NCBI GenBank assembly: GCA_002508315.1
Contig: DAHE01000043.1
Span: forward strand, 1-64,000
Reading direction: 5' to 3'
Length of the DNA stretch: 64,000 nt
Source of the DNA: Thermocladium sp. UBA166
Lineage (GTDB): Archaea; Thermoproteota; Thermoprotei; Thermoproteales; Thermocladiaceae
How positions within the stretch are numbered: the first letter of the stretch is position 1; each line of letters starts with the position of its first letter. A model generated the notes under the pieces. It searched no databases. It was given only the letters and a program-made list of their open reading frames with translations, and had not been told where the DNA came from. A program made the translations under genes and the position numbers. Below, one piece after another: positions 1 through 8,927 of the stretch.

Positions 1-346
1 AAAGCAAAGGCGCAAGAAGCTGTAGCCACAAGCTCTGCGGATCAATGCCCAAGGGCACGCGCATAGGGACGGCCAGAGTTCCGCCGCACCTAGATCCCCC
101 CGCCGATACCAGCTCATGGGGCGGTACGACGACTCTGCCCCCCTCTCCGCTATCATTTATATATCATCAAGACTGCAACGCCTAGATTCACGCCGTTATG
201 TCAGAGACCACAGCCACGTCTTTACAACTGAAAGCTTCGCCCTTCAGGTCGGGATGGAGAAAAGTCTACCAGTTCATGGGCTTAGAGAAGAACGCAGGAG
301 AGCTCTGACTCCCCCAATTGCCCCCCAGATGAAAGATGTCGAATAG
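1..346 (+). pseudogene. decayed TnpB (IS200/IS605-type) C-terminal relic
   Basis: No intact gene is present. The frame ending at 346 closes with ALTPPIAPQMKDVE, which resembles the tail of crenarchaeal TnpB proteins after the zinc ribbon. Another frame near 15-110 holds CSHKLCGSMPKGTRIG, which could be the ribbon remnant, so at least one frameshift separates them. GC-rich hairpin-like DNA (around 221-236 and 366-392) follows the pattern of IS605-family right ends. No tnpA and no complete RuvC-like domain are visible. The left side may continue outside the window. Assignment is by resemblance only. Confidence 0.42.
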
Positions 347-508
347 ATCGGGGGAAGCTCCACGCCCAAGAACCCCTTAGGGCGGGGAGGAGGTCAGCCC
401 CGTAAAGTTAGGTTGCTGAGGGCTAAGCTCCGCGTCCAGTCATGGTTGAACACGGCGATTGAAACTGAAACGCAGGGGGACAGGCTGTAACTAGCTGCGG
501 ACCGACAA
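347..508 (+). other. non-coding stretch with IS605-end-like hairpin
   Basis: This stretch lies between the tnpB-like relic and the first intact gene. It contains a GC-rich inverted repeat around 369-392 (ACCCCTTAGGGCGGGG core) of the kind found where TnpB genes end and their guide RNA begins. No ORF with a plausible start was found. Confidence 0.3.
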
Positions 509-518
509 GGTTAAAACC
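509..518 (+). promoter_or_regulatory. TATA/BRE element for the 538 gene
   Basis: AAGGTTAAAACC sits with its centre 24 nt before the ATG at 538. This is the spacing of an archaeal TATA box for a leaderless transcript. Confidence 0.55.
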
Positions 519-537
519 GACGGCTAATTATGAATTC

Positions 538-1056
538 ATGGCTTTTTGGAGACACGTGGCTAGAAATAAGCCCTTCTTGGTTGGGATTTTCCTAGGCATA
601 GTAACAGTATTGCTTGCGATATATGTGGAGTTCCATCCATATGATGTAACCGTGTTGGGAAGCGGTACCATATCTCCTCTTGGCATCAATTCATCGATCT
701 CGTTCACAGTCCCTCCAAGCAGCATAGTTGTGGTGCAGTTGGGAAATGAATCCGGCAACGTCACAGTATCTTACTATAGAATAGTGCCTGATACTAGCTA
801 CGTGATTCCGGGCTCGGTAATAATTAACTCGACCGCACAATACCATTTCTTCACGATGGTGACCAACATGACCCTCAGCAATGCATCGGCTCCGTTGAAT
901 TATAAGGTGTACGAGCTAAATAGGTCATATATTTTTTGGGCATTATTATGGACCTCATTGATACTATTCATTATTACCGTAGTGCTAGTTATATTTGGTT
1001 TCTCTCAAATAACAAGCGAGATATATAGAGAAAAACTTAAAAATAAGAAACGATAG
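538..1056 (+). CDS. unknown membrane protein with two transmembrane segments
   Basis: 172 aa. A hydrophobic helix at about residues 12-30 and another at about 132-155 flank an extracytoplasmic stretch of roughly 100 residues with several N-x-S/T sequons; the C-terminus is short and basic (KLKNKKR). I do not recognise a family. It lies 8 bp upstream of the oligopeptide-binding protein and shares its promoter, so it may be an accessory membrane protein of that transporter. This is inference from position only. The start is supported by the TATA element at 509-518. Confidence 0.7.
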   Translation: MAFWRHVARNKPFLVGIFLGIVTVLLAIYVEFHPYDVTVLGSGTISPLGINSSISFTVPPSSIVVVQLGNESGNVTVSYYRIVPDTSYVIPGSVIINSTAQYHFFTMVTNMTLSNASAPLNYKVYELNRSYIFWALLWTSLILFIITVVLVIFGFSQITSEIYREKLKNKKR

Positions 1057-1064
1057 CCAACAAC

Positions 1065-3725
1065 ATGCGCAGGGAAATCGGAATTCTCGCGCTAGCCATC
1101 GCATTAGCGATGGCTCTAGCGTTGGTAGTCAATGCGCAGCAAATGCCGCAGACAGTGAACATATATGAGGTCTCATCTAGCCAAGTGGCTCAGTACTTCT
1201 CCTCCGGCAAGATAGATCTGTTCCTTAATCCATGGGCGCTCCCGCCCAGCACCTTATCCCAACTATCGACTAACCCCAACATAACGTTCGTATCTCCCGC
1301 TCCAATATCCATATACGACTACTTATTCAACCCATACCCCAGCAACACCACGTTCAATCCATTTGCGTATAGGTATGTTAGGTTCCTCATGAATTACCTA
1401 GTGGATAGAAGCGGCGTTATATCCCAAGTCTTTAGCGGCAATGCCCAACCCATGATAGCTTGGCCATCCGTGTTCGCCCCCAATAACTATCAATTAATCC
1501 TTCCGTCGATACTCAAGTACAACATTCATTACGATCCATCCTTTGTGAATGCGTCAATATACTTCTACTTCGTGAAATTGAATAAGACGGATCCAGTCTG
1601 GCACGGCAGGATACTCTACATTAACCACTTGTGGTACTACCTGCCTCCGGGCTCCACAACGCCTCAGCCCGTCACAATAAAGTTCTTCATAAGGAACGAC
1701 GATGAGTTCAGGTATAAGATGGGCCAGATGTTCATGGCTGCGCTTCAAGGCCTAGGCTTCACCGTTAGCCCTGAGTACGGCAGCTTAAGGGATGCCCTGT
1801 CCATAGTGTACGGCTCTAATCCAGCCAACATGACTTGGAGCATCTACACCGAGGCTTGGTCTGTGACGCCAGAGCCTTGGGACACCGGGGCCGGCGATGC
1901 TTGGTTCGCTACTTGGTATGGCAACGTCCCTGGATGGGGTACTCCCGGCTGGTATAACTATGCCAACTCGACCATAAACAACTTGACCTATATGGTTGCG
2001 ACGGGCAACTTCTCCTCGCTTGCCCAGTTCGAGAAGTACTCCGAGATATCCGACTTGATGGGCTTCCAGCAAGCCATTAGGGTGTGGGTAGTCTATAGGG
2101 CAGTCTCGTATCCAGTCCTCAACACGGTTAAGGATTACCTGCCCAGCTTGATGGGTCTTGAGAGCTTCAACCCAGTCGGCGTCAAGTTCGCCTACAACTC
2201 GGCTCACCCCAGCGTTCTCAACGTGGGCATGCTGCACGTGTCCCAGTTCCCCTGGGATCCAATAGGGTGGTACTACTCGATTGATTCGTATAGCGCGGAT
2301 GTCTTCGGCGGCTTCCTATTCGATCCATTCCTGTTCTACAGCCCAACCAGCGGGGAGCCACTGCCGTTCAGGGGAGCGTGGAGGACCGTGATGAACGTCA
2401 ACAGCGCATCCACCACCTACCCAGTTCCTCCCAACGCCGTGATTTGGAACGCCACTCTGGAGAAGTGGGTCCCCGTGGGTCCTGGGCACACTGCTAAGGA
2501 CATAGTTTACCTATACTTCAACGGCACGTGGCTTGGCACTAACTGGCAGGATGGCCAACCCATAACCATGGCTGACATCATATTCAACTACTATCTATGG
2601 TTTGACTTGGCTCAGTTGGGTAAGGACTTGGGCCCATCCGCCAGCGCGTTGGCTGACTTGCAGGGAATAATCTCCCCCACCACTTCCGAGATAGTTGGCA
2701 TGCAGTTCTTCAATAATGGAACCGTGGTGGTATACGGTAATTACTGGTTCCCGGACCCCAATATTGTGGCTGCCTACTACGCGCCGGGCCTCTACTCAAT
2801 GGTAGTGCCATGGCAAGTGTACGCCGCAATGCTGCAGGACTTCGTTGAGGGCAAGGGAGCCTTCACCAGCAGCGAGGCATCGTCGCTCAACACTCATCAA
2901 ATAGATATTAGCCAGGCAGGGGACTCGGCCGTGCTGGCCGGCATACTGAGTAACTGGACCGCGTCGGGCTACGTGTGGGATAACGGGAGCGTGTTCAACA
3001 TAAACGGCGTCTCGTTCTTGACCGCAAGCCAAGCAATTCAGGACTACAAGGACGCGCTTAACTTCTACAACACCTACGGCAACATGTTCATAAGCAATGG
3101 CCCATATATACTGAAGCAGTTAATAACGGTGACTCCGCAGTCGGCCACGCTGGTGGCGTGGAGTGGTTACCCATTCAGCTACTCCTACTGGTTCAACAGG
3201 ATATACGCGTCCAAGGGCATAACCCAGTTCCCGCCGCAGGGCAACTTCGCTCCATCTGTGATTAGCTTCGCCCCCACCAGCATAGTATCCAATGAGACAG
3301 CCTCCTTCACAATAAAGGTGCAGGGAATCGGCAATCCAGTGGCCACAGTGTACATAATAAATCCATCAACCAACGAGATATTGTATAATGCAACGGTGAC
3401 GGGCGCAAACGGCGTGGTAAACGTGACCGTGCCAGCCTCAGTGACTGCGATGCTGCAGCCTGGAACCTACGAGGCGCTGGCCATTGTGCACACAACAACC
3501 GTTCCAATACCGGCTCAGTACGAGGCAACAGTGCTGGTATCGCCGCCTCCACCTCCGCCGCCTACTACTACTACGCCGCCTCCCACTACTACTACGCCTA
3601 CTACTACTACGCCGCCTCCGCCTGCCACCAGCTCAAGCTCCTTGTTGATAGCGGTGGTAGTGATAATAGTGATAATAGTTGTTGCGGTCGGTGTTTGGCT
3701 GGCGCTGGGCAGGAGGAAGCAGTGA
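1065..3725 (+). CDS. oligopeptide ABC transporter, membrane-anchored substrate-binding protein
   Basis: 886 aa, family 5 (OppA/DppA-type) extracellular solute-binding protein that captures peptides outside the cell. Residues 1-24 form a signal peptide. The binding domain fills about 25-720 and is rich in aromatic residues and N-glycosylation sequons. An Ig-like beta domain follows (about 720-825), then a Pro/Thr linker encoded by repeated CCT/ACT codons (3545-3625). A C-terminal transmembrane anchor (about 860-880) ends in RRKQ. The anchor-plus-PT-linker design is usual for archaeal binding proteins. It is first in line with two permease and two ATPase genes. The exact peptide specificity cannot be read from the sequence. 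Confidence 0.9.
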   Translation: MRREIGILALAIALAMALALVVNAQQMPQTVNIYEVSSSQVAQYFSSGKIDLFLNPWALPPSTLSQLSTNPNITFVSPAPISIYDYLFNPYPSNTTFNPFAYRYVRFLMNYLVDRSGVISQVFSGNAQPMIAWPSVFAPNNYQLILPSILKYNIHYDPSFVNASIYFYFVKLNKTDPVWHGRILYINHLWYYLPPGSTTPQPVTIKFFIRNDDEFRYKMGQMFMAALQGLGFTVSPEYGSLRDALSIVYGSNPANMTWSIYTEAWSVTPEPWDTGAGDAWFATWYGNVPGWGTPGWYNYANSTINNLTYMVATGNFSSLAQFEKYSEISDLMGFQQAIRVWVVYRAVSYPVLNTVKDYLPSLMGLESFNPVGVKFAYNSAHPSVLNVGMLHVSQFPWDPIGWYYSIDSYSADVFGGFLFDPFLFYSPTSGEPLPFRGAWRTVMNVNSASTTYPVPPNAVIWNATLEKWVPVGPGHTAKDIVYLYFNGTWLGTNWQDGQPITMADIIFNYYLWFDLAQLGKDLGPSASALADLQGIISPTTSEIVGMQFFNNGTVVVYGNYWFPDPNIVAAYYAPGLYSMVVPWQVYAAMLQDFVEGKGAFTSSEASSLNTHQIDISQAGDSAVLAGILSNWTASGYVWDNGSVFNINGVSFLTASQAIQDYKDALNFYNTYGNMFISNGPYILKQLITVTPQSATLVAWSGYPFSYSYWFNRIYASKGITQFPPQGNFAPSVISFAPTSIVSNETASFTIKVQGIGNPVATVYIINPSTNEILYNATVTGANGVVNVTVPASVTAMLQPGTYEALAIVHTTTVPIPAQYEATVLVSPPPPPPPTTTTPPPTTTTPTTTTPPPPATSSSSLLIAVVVIIVIIVVAVGVWLALGRRKQ

Positions 3726-3734
3726 ATAAAATAT

Positions 3735-3787
3735 TAAATCAGGAGATAAAAATCCTCTTTTATTTTCAATTTTATGCGTTTTCTATG
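3735..3787 (+). terminator. T-rich terminator region after binding-protein gene
   Basis: Runs of T (CTCTTTTATTTTCAATTTTA) follow the stop at 3725 and precede a new TATA element. Archaeal termination commonly uses T-runs without a stable hairpin. This may adjust the excess of binding protein over the membrane components. Confidence 0.45.
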
Positions 3788-3817
3788 TATTTTATCTTCT
3801 ATTATATTCGGGCAAAA

Positions 3818-3827
3818 TTAATAAATA
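3818..3827 (+). promoter_or_regulatory. TATA element for permease gene
   Basis: TTAATAAATA is centred about 26 nt before the ATG at 3848, so the permease/ATPase genes can be transcribed separately from the binding protein. Confidence 0.5.
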
Positions 3828-3847
3828 GGTCATTATGATTAATTTAT

Positions 3848-4957
3848 ATGGGATTGTTAAGGTCCCTGGGCTTCAGGGCGATAAACCTAGTGTTGATATT
3901 GATAGTGGTGCTGTTCATAATATCCTATGCATTATCGGGCCCCGCATCCTCTGTTCTGGAGAACCAGGTTAAGATTGAGGCCAGGGCAGTGGCCCAGGCA
4001 GTGCTGAAGCACAATCCAAATGCAGCATCCCAGGCACAGCAGGTATACAATACGATAGTGGCTCAGTTGGAGAAGGCTTATGGCCTGGACCAGCCCCCTA
4101 TAATTCGTACCTTTTACATAATGTGGGACATGTTGAGCTTCAATTGGGGTTACTCCTTCTTCCCCCAGAATTACGGCGTGAGCAACGGTAAGGTAGTAAA
4201 CATAATAGCGTCTGCACTGCCTGGAACCATAATACTGGACACGCTTGGCATACTGCTAAGCGCAATTATAGGCATATACGTTGGAACTCGCTCAGCGCTT
4301 CGATACGGTTCTCTAAGCGATAGAGGAGTCATGTACTACGCGGCTGTCTCTAATGGGTTGCCTCAATGGTGGATCGGCATAGTCTTCATTATAGTCTTCG
4401 CAGTGATGCTGAGGGAGGTTCATTCCCCAATATACTTCCCATTCGGCGGCATATTGGATCCCAAGTACTTCGGCACTTGGCTGGTCAATCCGGCTGCGGT
4501 ATTTGCCAATGTCTCCGCTGTGTTGAACTTGCTTTGGCACTTGATTCTGCCTTTATTGACTGTGCTCATAGTAAATATAGGTGGTTGGGCTTACTTCGCT
4601 AGAACAGTCGTGTTAAACGTGGCCCAAGAGGACTTCGTGACAGTGGCCCGCGCAAAGGGTCTCTCCGAGAATCAAGTGGTTAATAAGTACATAATAAGGC
4701 CAGCAGCCCCGGCGATATTGACGTCGATCTTGATAACCATACCATTCGTCCTATTCGGCGGGTTCCTGGTTACTGAGGTGGTGTTTCAATGGTGGGGCCT
4801 CGGCTATGTTTATAATATTGCAATAACCGCGGCTGGCACGCCTGATACTCCAGTGGTCGTCGCGTTGACATACGCCTCAACATTGCTGTATATAGTGATA
4901 GTGTTCATACTGGAGATACTTTATATAATGCTGGATCCGAGGGTGAGGGAGCAATGA
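3848..4957 (+). CDS. oligopeptide ABC transporter permease, OppB/DppB type
   Basis: 369 aa integral membrane protein of the BPD_transp_1 family, half of the translocation channel. An N-terminal helix (about 12-32) is followed by an extracytoplasmic loop of about 80 residues, then five or so hydrophobic segments. The coupling-helix (EAA) motif is seen as ARAKGLSENQVV near residue 265, and the protein ends in a typical LDPRVREQ. The stop overlaps the next start by 4 bp (ATGA), indicating translational coupling with the second permease. Confidence 0.9.
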   Translation: MGLLRSLGFRAINLVLILIVVLFIISYALSGPASSVLENQVKIEARAVAQAVLKHNPNAASQAQQVYNTIVAQLEKAYGLDQPPIIRTFYIMWDMLSFNWGYSFFPQNYGVSNGKVVNIIASALPGTIILDTLGILLSAIIGIYVGTRSALRYGSLSDRGVMYYAAVSNGLPQWWIGIVFIIVFAVMLREVHSPIYFPFGGILDPKYFGTWLVNPAAVFANVSAVLNLLWHLILPLLTVLIVNIGGWAYFARTVVLNVAQEDFVTVARAKGLSENQVVNKYIIRPAAPAILTSILITIPFVLFGGFLVTEVVFQWWGLGYVYNIAITAAGTPDTPVVVALTYASTLLYIVIVFILEILYIMLDPRVREQ

Positions 4958-6369
4958 CTCAGAAGGAGGAGAAGAGGGGCTCTGGTTTCAGGATCCTCGG
5001 CATGTCGCCGAGCGAGATAAGCAGGGAGTTCTTCAGCAGCGGCACAGGGAAAGTGGCCTCTGCCCTATTCATAGTGCTGGTGGTGGTCTCCATATACTCC
5101 TACTTCGCGCTGCCCTCCAATTTTGGGGCTATTTGGAATAATCCATCGTATTGGAAATTTAACCCAGACAATGCGCCGCCCGCGTGGATTAACTACTTCA
5201 CGTCCCAAAAGCTGGCGCCCCAAGTCACAGTGCATCCGCTTGAGTCAGTCACAACCTATCGTGGAGTCACTTACATATCATCGACCTTTAGCGTGGAGAA
5301 TCCCTACGCCGTTCCGTGGCAGGACATTTACTTGGTATTAAATGGGATTCCTAAGAATTCATCGGCAGCCGTTCAACTAACTATTTACAGACCGGATGGA
5401 TCATCCATGCCGATAGGTCCATTACAATTCTCCGGCTCATACATAGACCTGGCGTCTAGCTCACAGGTCAAGAACCAAATACTGAGTTTCTTCTATGACA
5501 AGGGAGAGTCAATAACCCTCGCCCCAACTCAATCGCCAATTCCATTGCTGTTTCAAGCAGTTAAGAATGGAAAGCCATATACCCTTGACGGCAATTACAC
5601 TGTGAAGATATTGGTGACGGTGTTCGGCTCCGTGGCCAGCTCATCCAAGGACCCCAACTTCATCACGGTAATAATGAGGGGGAACGTGTATGGATTGATG
5701 GGCACTGACTTCGAGGGCCACGACTTATGGGAGGGATTGCTGGCCGGCTTCCCAATAGACTTGGAGATAGGAATAGTGTCCGCCGTGATAACGATGGTGA
5801 TAGCCATTGTGGTAGGAATAATGTCCGGTTACTTCAGGGGCTGGATAGATGAAGTGCTGACCAGGATAACGGATATAGTGATAACGATGCCAGCGTTCCC
5901 ATTATTAATAGTATTCTCGGTTCTCTTTGCATGGAGTCTATGGGATGCCATTCTCTTCCTCTCCATACTATCGTGGGGCGGCGCGGCCAGGATAATAAGA
6001 TCCATGATAATGCAGATACGCGAGGCCCAGTACATAGAGGGCGCGAAGATAGTGGGGGCGCGGGGATCCTGGATATTGAGGAACCACATACTTCCCCAGA
6101 TAATGCCGTACTCCCTCTACCTACTCGTGACGAGCGCGCCTGGCGCCATATTGACGATATCCGCGCTGAACTTCCTCAACTTAGCTGGAAGCGCGTACCC
6201 AACGTGGGGCAACCTCCTCTACTGGGCCGATAGCACGGGCGCATTGTATGCCGGCATGTGGTGGTGGGTAATACCGCCCGGCCTCCTCATAGCGTTCGTG
6301 GCGGTAGTGTTTATATTAGTTGCAATAGCCAGCGAACCCGTGGTCAATCCTAGGTTGAGGTATGGGTGA
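4954..6369 (+). CDS. oligopeptide ABC transporter permease, OppC/DppC type, with large extracytoplasmic insertion
   Basis: 471 aa, second channel subunit. The permease core lies in the C-terminal half, with EGAKIVGARGSWILRNHI as the EAA coupling motif near residue 350 and a NPRLRYG tail. Family members are usually about 300 aa. The extra length is one insertion (about residues 60-235) between the first helix and the core, and it is predicted to face outside. The gene overlaps both neighbours by 4 bp, as expected for an operon of stoichiometric subunits. Confidence 0.88.
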   Translation: MTQKEEKRGSGFRILGMSPSEISREFFSSGTGKVASALFIVLVVVSIYSYFALPSNFGAIWNNPSYWKFNPDNAPPAWINYFTSQKLAPQVTVHPLESVTTYRGVTYISSTFSVENPYAVPWQDIYLVLNGIPKNSSAAVQLTIYRPDGSSMPIGPLQFSGSYIDLASSSQVKNQILSFFYDKGESITLAPTQSPIPLLFQAVKNGKPYTLDGNYTVKILVTVFGSVASSSKDPNFITVIMRGNVYGLMGTDFEGHDLWEGLLAGFPIDLEIGIVSAVITMVIAIVVGIMSGYFRGWIDEVLTRITDIVITMPAFPLLIVFSVLFAWSLWDAILFLSILSWGGAARIIRSMIMQIREAQYIEGAKIVGARGSWILRNHILPQIMPYSLYLLVTSAPGAILTISALNFLNLAGSAYPTWGNLLYWADSTGALYAGMWWWVIPPGLLIAFVAVVFILVAIASEPVVNPRLRYG

Positions 6370-7358
6370 TGGGAATGGCCCTCTTGGAAGTAGATAACAT
6401 ACACCTGTATTACTCCACCAGCAAGGGAATAGTTAAGGCGGTCGACGGCGTCTCGTTTGAGTTAGAGGAGGGAGAAACGCTGGCCCTGGTGGGCGAGAGC
6501 GGCTGTGGCAAATCCACTATAGCCAAGGCATTGATTAGATTGTGGGAACGCAATGTATCTTCAGTTACTGGAGAGATAAGGTTTGAGGGTAGGGATGTGC
6601 TGCATATAAGCGATGAGGAGTTCAGGATGCAGTACAGGTGGAAGAAGATAGCCTGGGTGCCGCAAGCATCCATGAACTCCTTGAATCCCGTGCTTACTAT
6701 AGGCGAGCAGATGATCGAGCCTCTGGTGATTCACCATGACGTCGATAAGGACAAGGCATTGATGCAGGCAATGGATATGCTTGAGGCCGTTGGATTGCCT
6801 AGGGATATTGTTCGCAGGTACCCGCATCAATTGAGCGGTGGAATGAAGCAGAGGGTGGCGATAGCAATGGCCTTGATATTGATGCCCAAGTTGGTTATAT
6901 TGGATGAGCCGACCAGCGCATTAGACGTGATAACCCAGGCGAACATAATGAATCTATTGAAGAGGTTGAGAAGGGAGTTTAAGCTAACCTACATCTTTAT
7001 AACCCATGATTTGGCATTGGCAAGCGAGTTAGCTGATTCCGTTGCCGTGATGTATGCCGGCAAGTTAGTGGAGTGGGGAAGCTCCGATGATATATACGTA
7101 TCCCCCAAGCATCCATATACCGTTGGATTGATGGGGAGCGTGCCGACCCTTAGGGGTGAGAAGAAGTTGACTTTCATGCCGGGCGAGGTGCCCAGCCTAA
7201 TTAACCCGCCCACCGGTTGCCGCTTCTATCCAAGGTGTCCCTACTTTGCCTCTAGGGGGGAGTTAAAGGGTCTCTGCGATAGGGATGAGCCGCCCTACAT
7301 AGATGTGGAGCATAAGGGCGCTAGGAGGCACTTGGTTTCGTGCTGGCTATATAAGTGA
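6366..7358 (+). CDS. oligopeptide ABC transporter ATPase, OppD/DppD type
   Basis: 330 aa cytoplasmic ATPase that drives peptide import. Walker A GESGCGKST (about 43-51), signature LSGGMKQR, Walker B LVILDEPTSALD and switch histidine ITHD are all present. The C-terminal oligopeptide/dipeptide extension carries the cysteine cluster GCRFYPRCPYF. The GTG at 6366 overlaps the upstream stop; an ATG at 6369 or 6375 is equally possible. Confidence 0.92.
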   Translation: MMGMALLEVDNIHLYYSTSKGIVKAVDGVSFELEEGETLALVGESGCGKSTIAKALIRLWERNVSSVTGEIRFEGRDVLHISDEEFRMQYRWKKIAWVPQASMNSLNPVLTIGEQMIEPLVIHHDVDKDKALMQAMDMLEAVGLPRDIVRRYPHQLSGGMKQRVAIAMALILMPKLVILDEPTSALDVITQANIMNLLKRLRREFKLTYIFITHDLALASELADSVAVMYAGKLVEWGSSDDIYVSPKHPYTVGLMGSVPTLRGEKKLTFMPGEVPSLINPPTGCRFYPRCPYFASRGELKGLCDRDEPPYIDVEHKGARRHLVSCWLYK

Positions 7359-7410
7359 CAATATATGAATTTAAAATAGTTACCCCTATCATAAGAGGGG
7401 GAGGATATCT

Positions 7411-7418
7411 TTTTAAAT
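7411..7418 (+). promoter_or_regulatory. TATA element for second ATPase gene
   Basis: TTTTAAAT lies 25 nt before the ATG at 7440. The last transporter gene therefore appears to have its own promoter in addition to readthrough. Confidence 0.5.
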
Positions 7419-7439
7419 ATTGATAGTAAGGGTTCAGCG

Positions 7440-8459
7440 ATGTACGCCTCGTCCATCGCTGACTCGCCGTGGTTGAGCCCCAACCACTTGGTGATAGGTC
7501 ACAGGTTGAAGATGTGGTACTCAGTCCAAGCGGGCTTATTCTCTAAGACAAGGTACGTGAGGGCCGTGGACGATGTGAGCATCAGCATAGGGAAGGGGGA
7601 GACCGTGGCGATGATAGGCGAGTCCGGCAGCGGCAAGAGCAGCCTGGGCAGGACTCTTCTTCGTTTATATAAATTGAACGGGGGGTCCTTAATGTTTGAC
7701 GGCAAGGATATAACCAAGGCAAAGGAGTCCGAGTTAGCGTGGTTCAGGAGGAGGGCTCAAATGATTTTCCAGGATCCCTTCTCCGCCATAAATCCATTCC
7801 ACAACATAAAGTTCATACTGGAGGAGCCACTCATAATTCACGGCGTGGGCGGCGGCGCAGCGGAGAGGGAGGAGATGGTTATCCGCACCCTCAATGAGAT
7901 AAAGATGAATCCGCCGGAGGACTATCTATATAAGTATCCACACATGCTCAGCGGGGGGCAGCGGCAGAGGGTGGCCATCGGTAGAGCCATAATATTGAGG
8001 CCCGACTTCATAGTTGCCGACGAGCCTGTTTCCATGCTTGACGCCTCGGTTAGGGTGGAGATACTTACCTTGCTGAAGGAGGTTCAGCAGAAAATGAACA
8101 TTGCGTTCCTATACATAACGCATGATATATCCACCGCCAAGTACTTCAGCGATAGAATAGCGATACTATACGCGGGAAAGCTCGCCGAGGTGGGCCCCTA
8201 TCGGGATGTGGTGAAGGACCCCGCGCACCCATACACTCAGGCATTGATAGAGGCCATACCTGACCCAGATCCCTCCAATAGATTCCACGATAAGAAGGTG
8301 GTGGGAGGAGAGCCTCCCAGCTTGATAAACCCGCCGCGGGGGTGCAGGTTCCACCCAAGGTGTCCGTTCGCAATGGATATATGCAGAAGGGAGGAGCCTC
8401 CCATGGTGGAGGTAAAGAACGGTATATACGCCGCTTGCTGGCTTCATATAAAGAAGTGA
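7440..8459 (+). CDS. oligopeptide ABC transporter ATPase, OppF/DppF type
   Basis: 339 aa, the partner ATPase of the 6366 gene. Walker A GESGSGKSS (about 60-68), signature LSGGQRQRVAIGRA, Walker B FIVADEPVSMLD, switch histidine ITHD, and the C-terminal GCRFHPRCPF cluster are visible. The first 20 residues precede the conserved ABC fold, and the start is supported by the TATA element at 7411-7418. An 81-bp gap separates it from the first ATPase. Confidence 0.92.
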   Translation: MYASSIADSPWLSPNHLVIGHRLKMWYSVQAGLFSKTRYVRAVDDVSISIGKGETVAMIGESGSGKSSLGRTLLRLYKLNGGSLMFDGKDITKAKESELAWFRRRAQMIFQDPFSAINPFHNIKFILEEPLIIHGVGGGAAEREEMVIRTLNEIKMNPPEDYLYKYPHMLSGGQRQRVAIGRAIILRPDFIVADEPVSMLDASVRVEILTLLKEVQQKMNIAFLYITHDISTAKYFSDRIAILYAGKLAEVGPYRDVVKDPAHPYTQALIEAIPDPDPSNRFHDKKVVGGEPPSLINPPRGCRFHPRCPFAMDICRREEPPMVEVKNGIYAACWLHIKK

Positions 8460-8516
8460 TCGCTTGCTGGGATCTCCGGCGTGCAGGTATTTAACCCAGC
8501 CATTCCGTGTATCAAT

Positions 8517-8927
8517 ATGAGGCTGAGTAGGAGCGATATCGGCATGGAGGATCCCGACGACGTAGCTATTAACCCAGGCAAAGTGAAGGGGAGGGAGTTG
8601 CTCTCATACGCAGTGGATTACTTAGAGAGATCAAGGCAATTAACGGGGACTGGGGCGGCGGAGGCTCTCTGGGCGGCAGCGACCTTGGCCGTGGAGGCCA
8701 TTGGCGCCTATAGGGAAGACCAGAAGATAGTCTCCATGAAGGAGCAATGGATGTACGTAATTTACCTGTCAATCTCTATGAATAAGCCGGAGTTACTTAA
8801 GTGGTGGAGGACCGCGCTAGCCATGTACTTGGGATACAGGGAGGGCGTGGTTCCCGACGAAGATATACCGCTTGCCAGGAAGGACGTGAGTGGGTTAATT
8901 GACTTTGCTGCCTCCATAATTAAATAG
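8517..8927 (+). CDS. PaREP1-like helical protein, function unknown
   Basis: 136 aa, all-helical by composition. The segment from [12 protein letters not shown] through [17 protein letters not shown] resembles the PaREP1/HEPN-like proteins that are numerous in Thermoproteales and whose role is unknown. A longer frame could begin with GTG at 8481, but a TATA element (8487-8496) lies inside it and is 26 nt before the ATG at 8517, so the shorter start is chosen. Its 3' end overlaps the convergent radical SAM gene by 33 bp. Family assignment is moderate. Confidence 0.6.
   Translation: MRLSRSDIGMEDPDDVAINPGKVKGRELLSYAVDYLERSRQLTGTGAAEALWAAATLAVEAIGAYREDQKIVSMKEQWMYVIYLSISMNKPELLKWWRTALAMYLGYREGVVPDEDIPLARKDVSGLIDFAASIIK

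Noticed and set aside
1785..2237. Long minus-strand open frame inside the oligopeptide-binding protein gene
   Set aside because: It is a shadow of a codon-biased gene on the other strand, with no promoter and no protein-like features.
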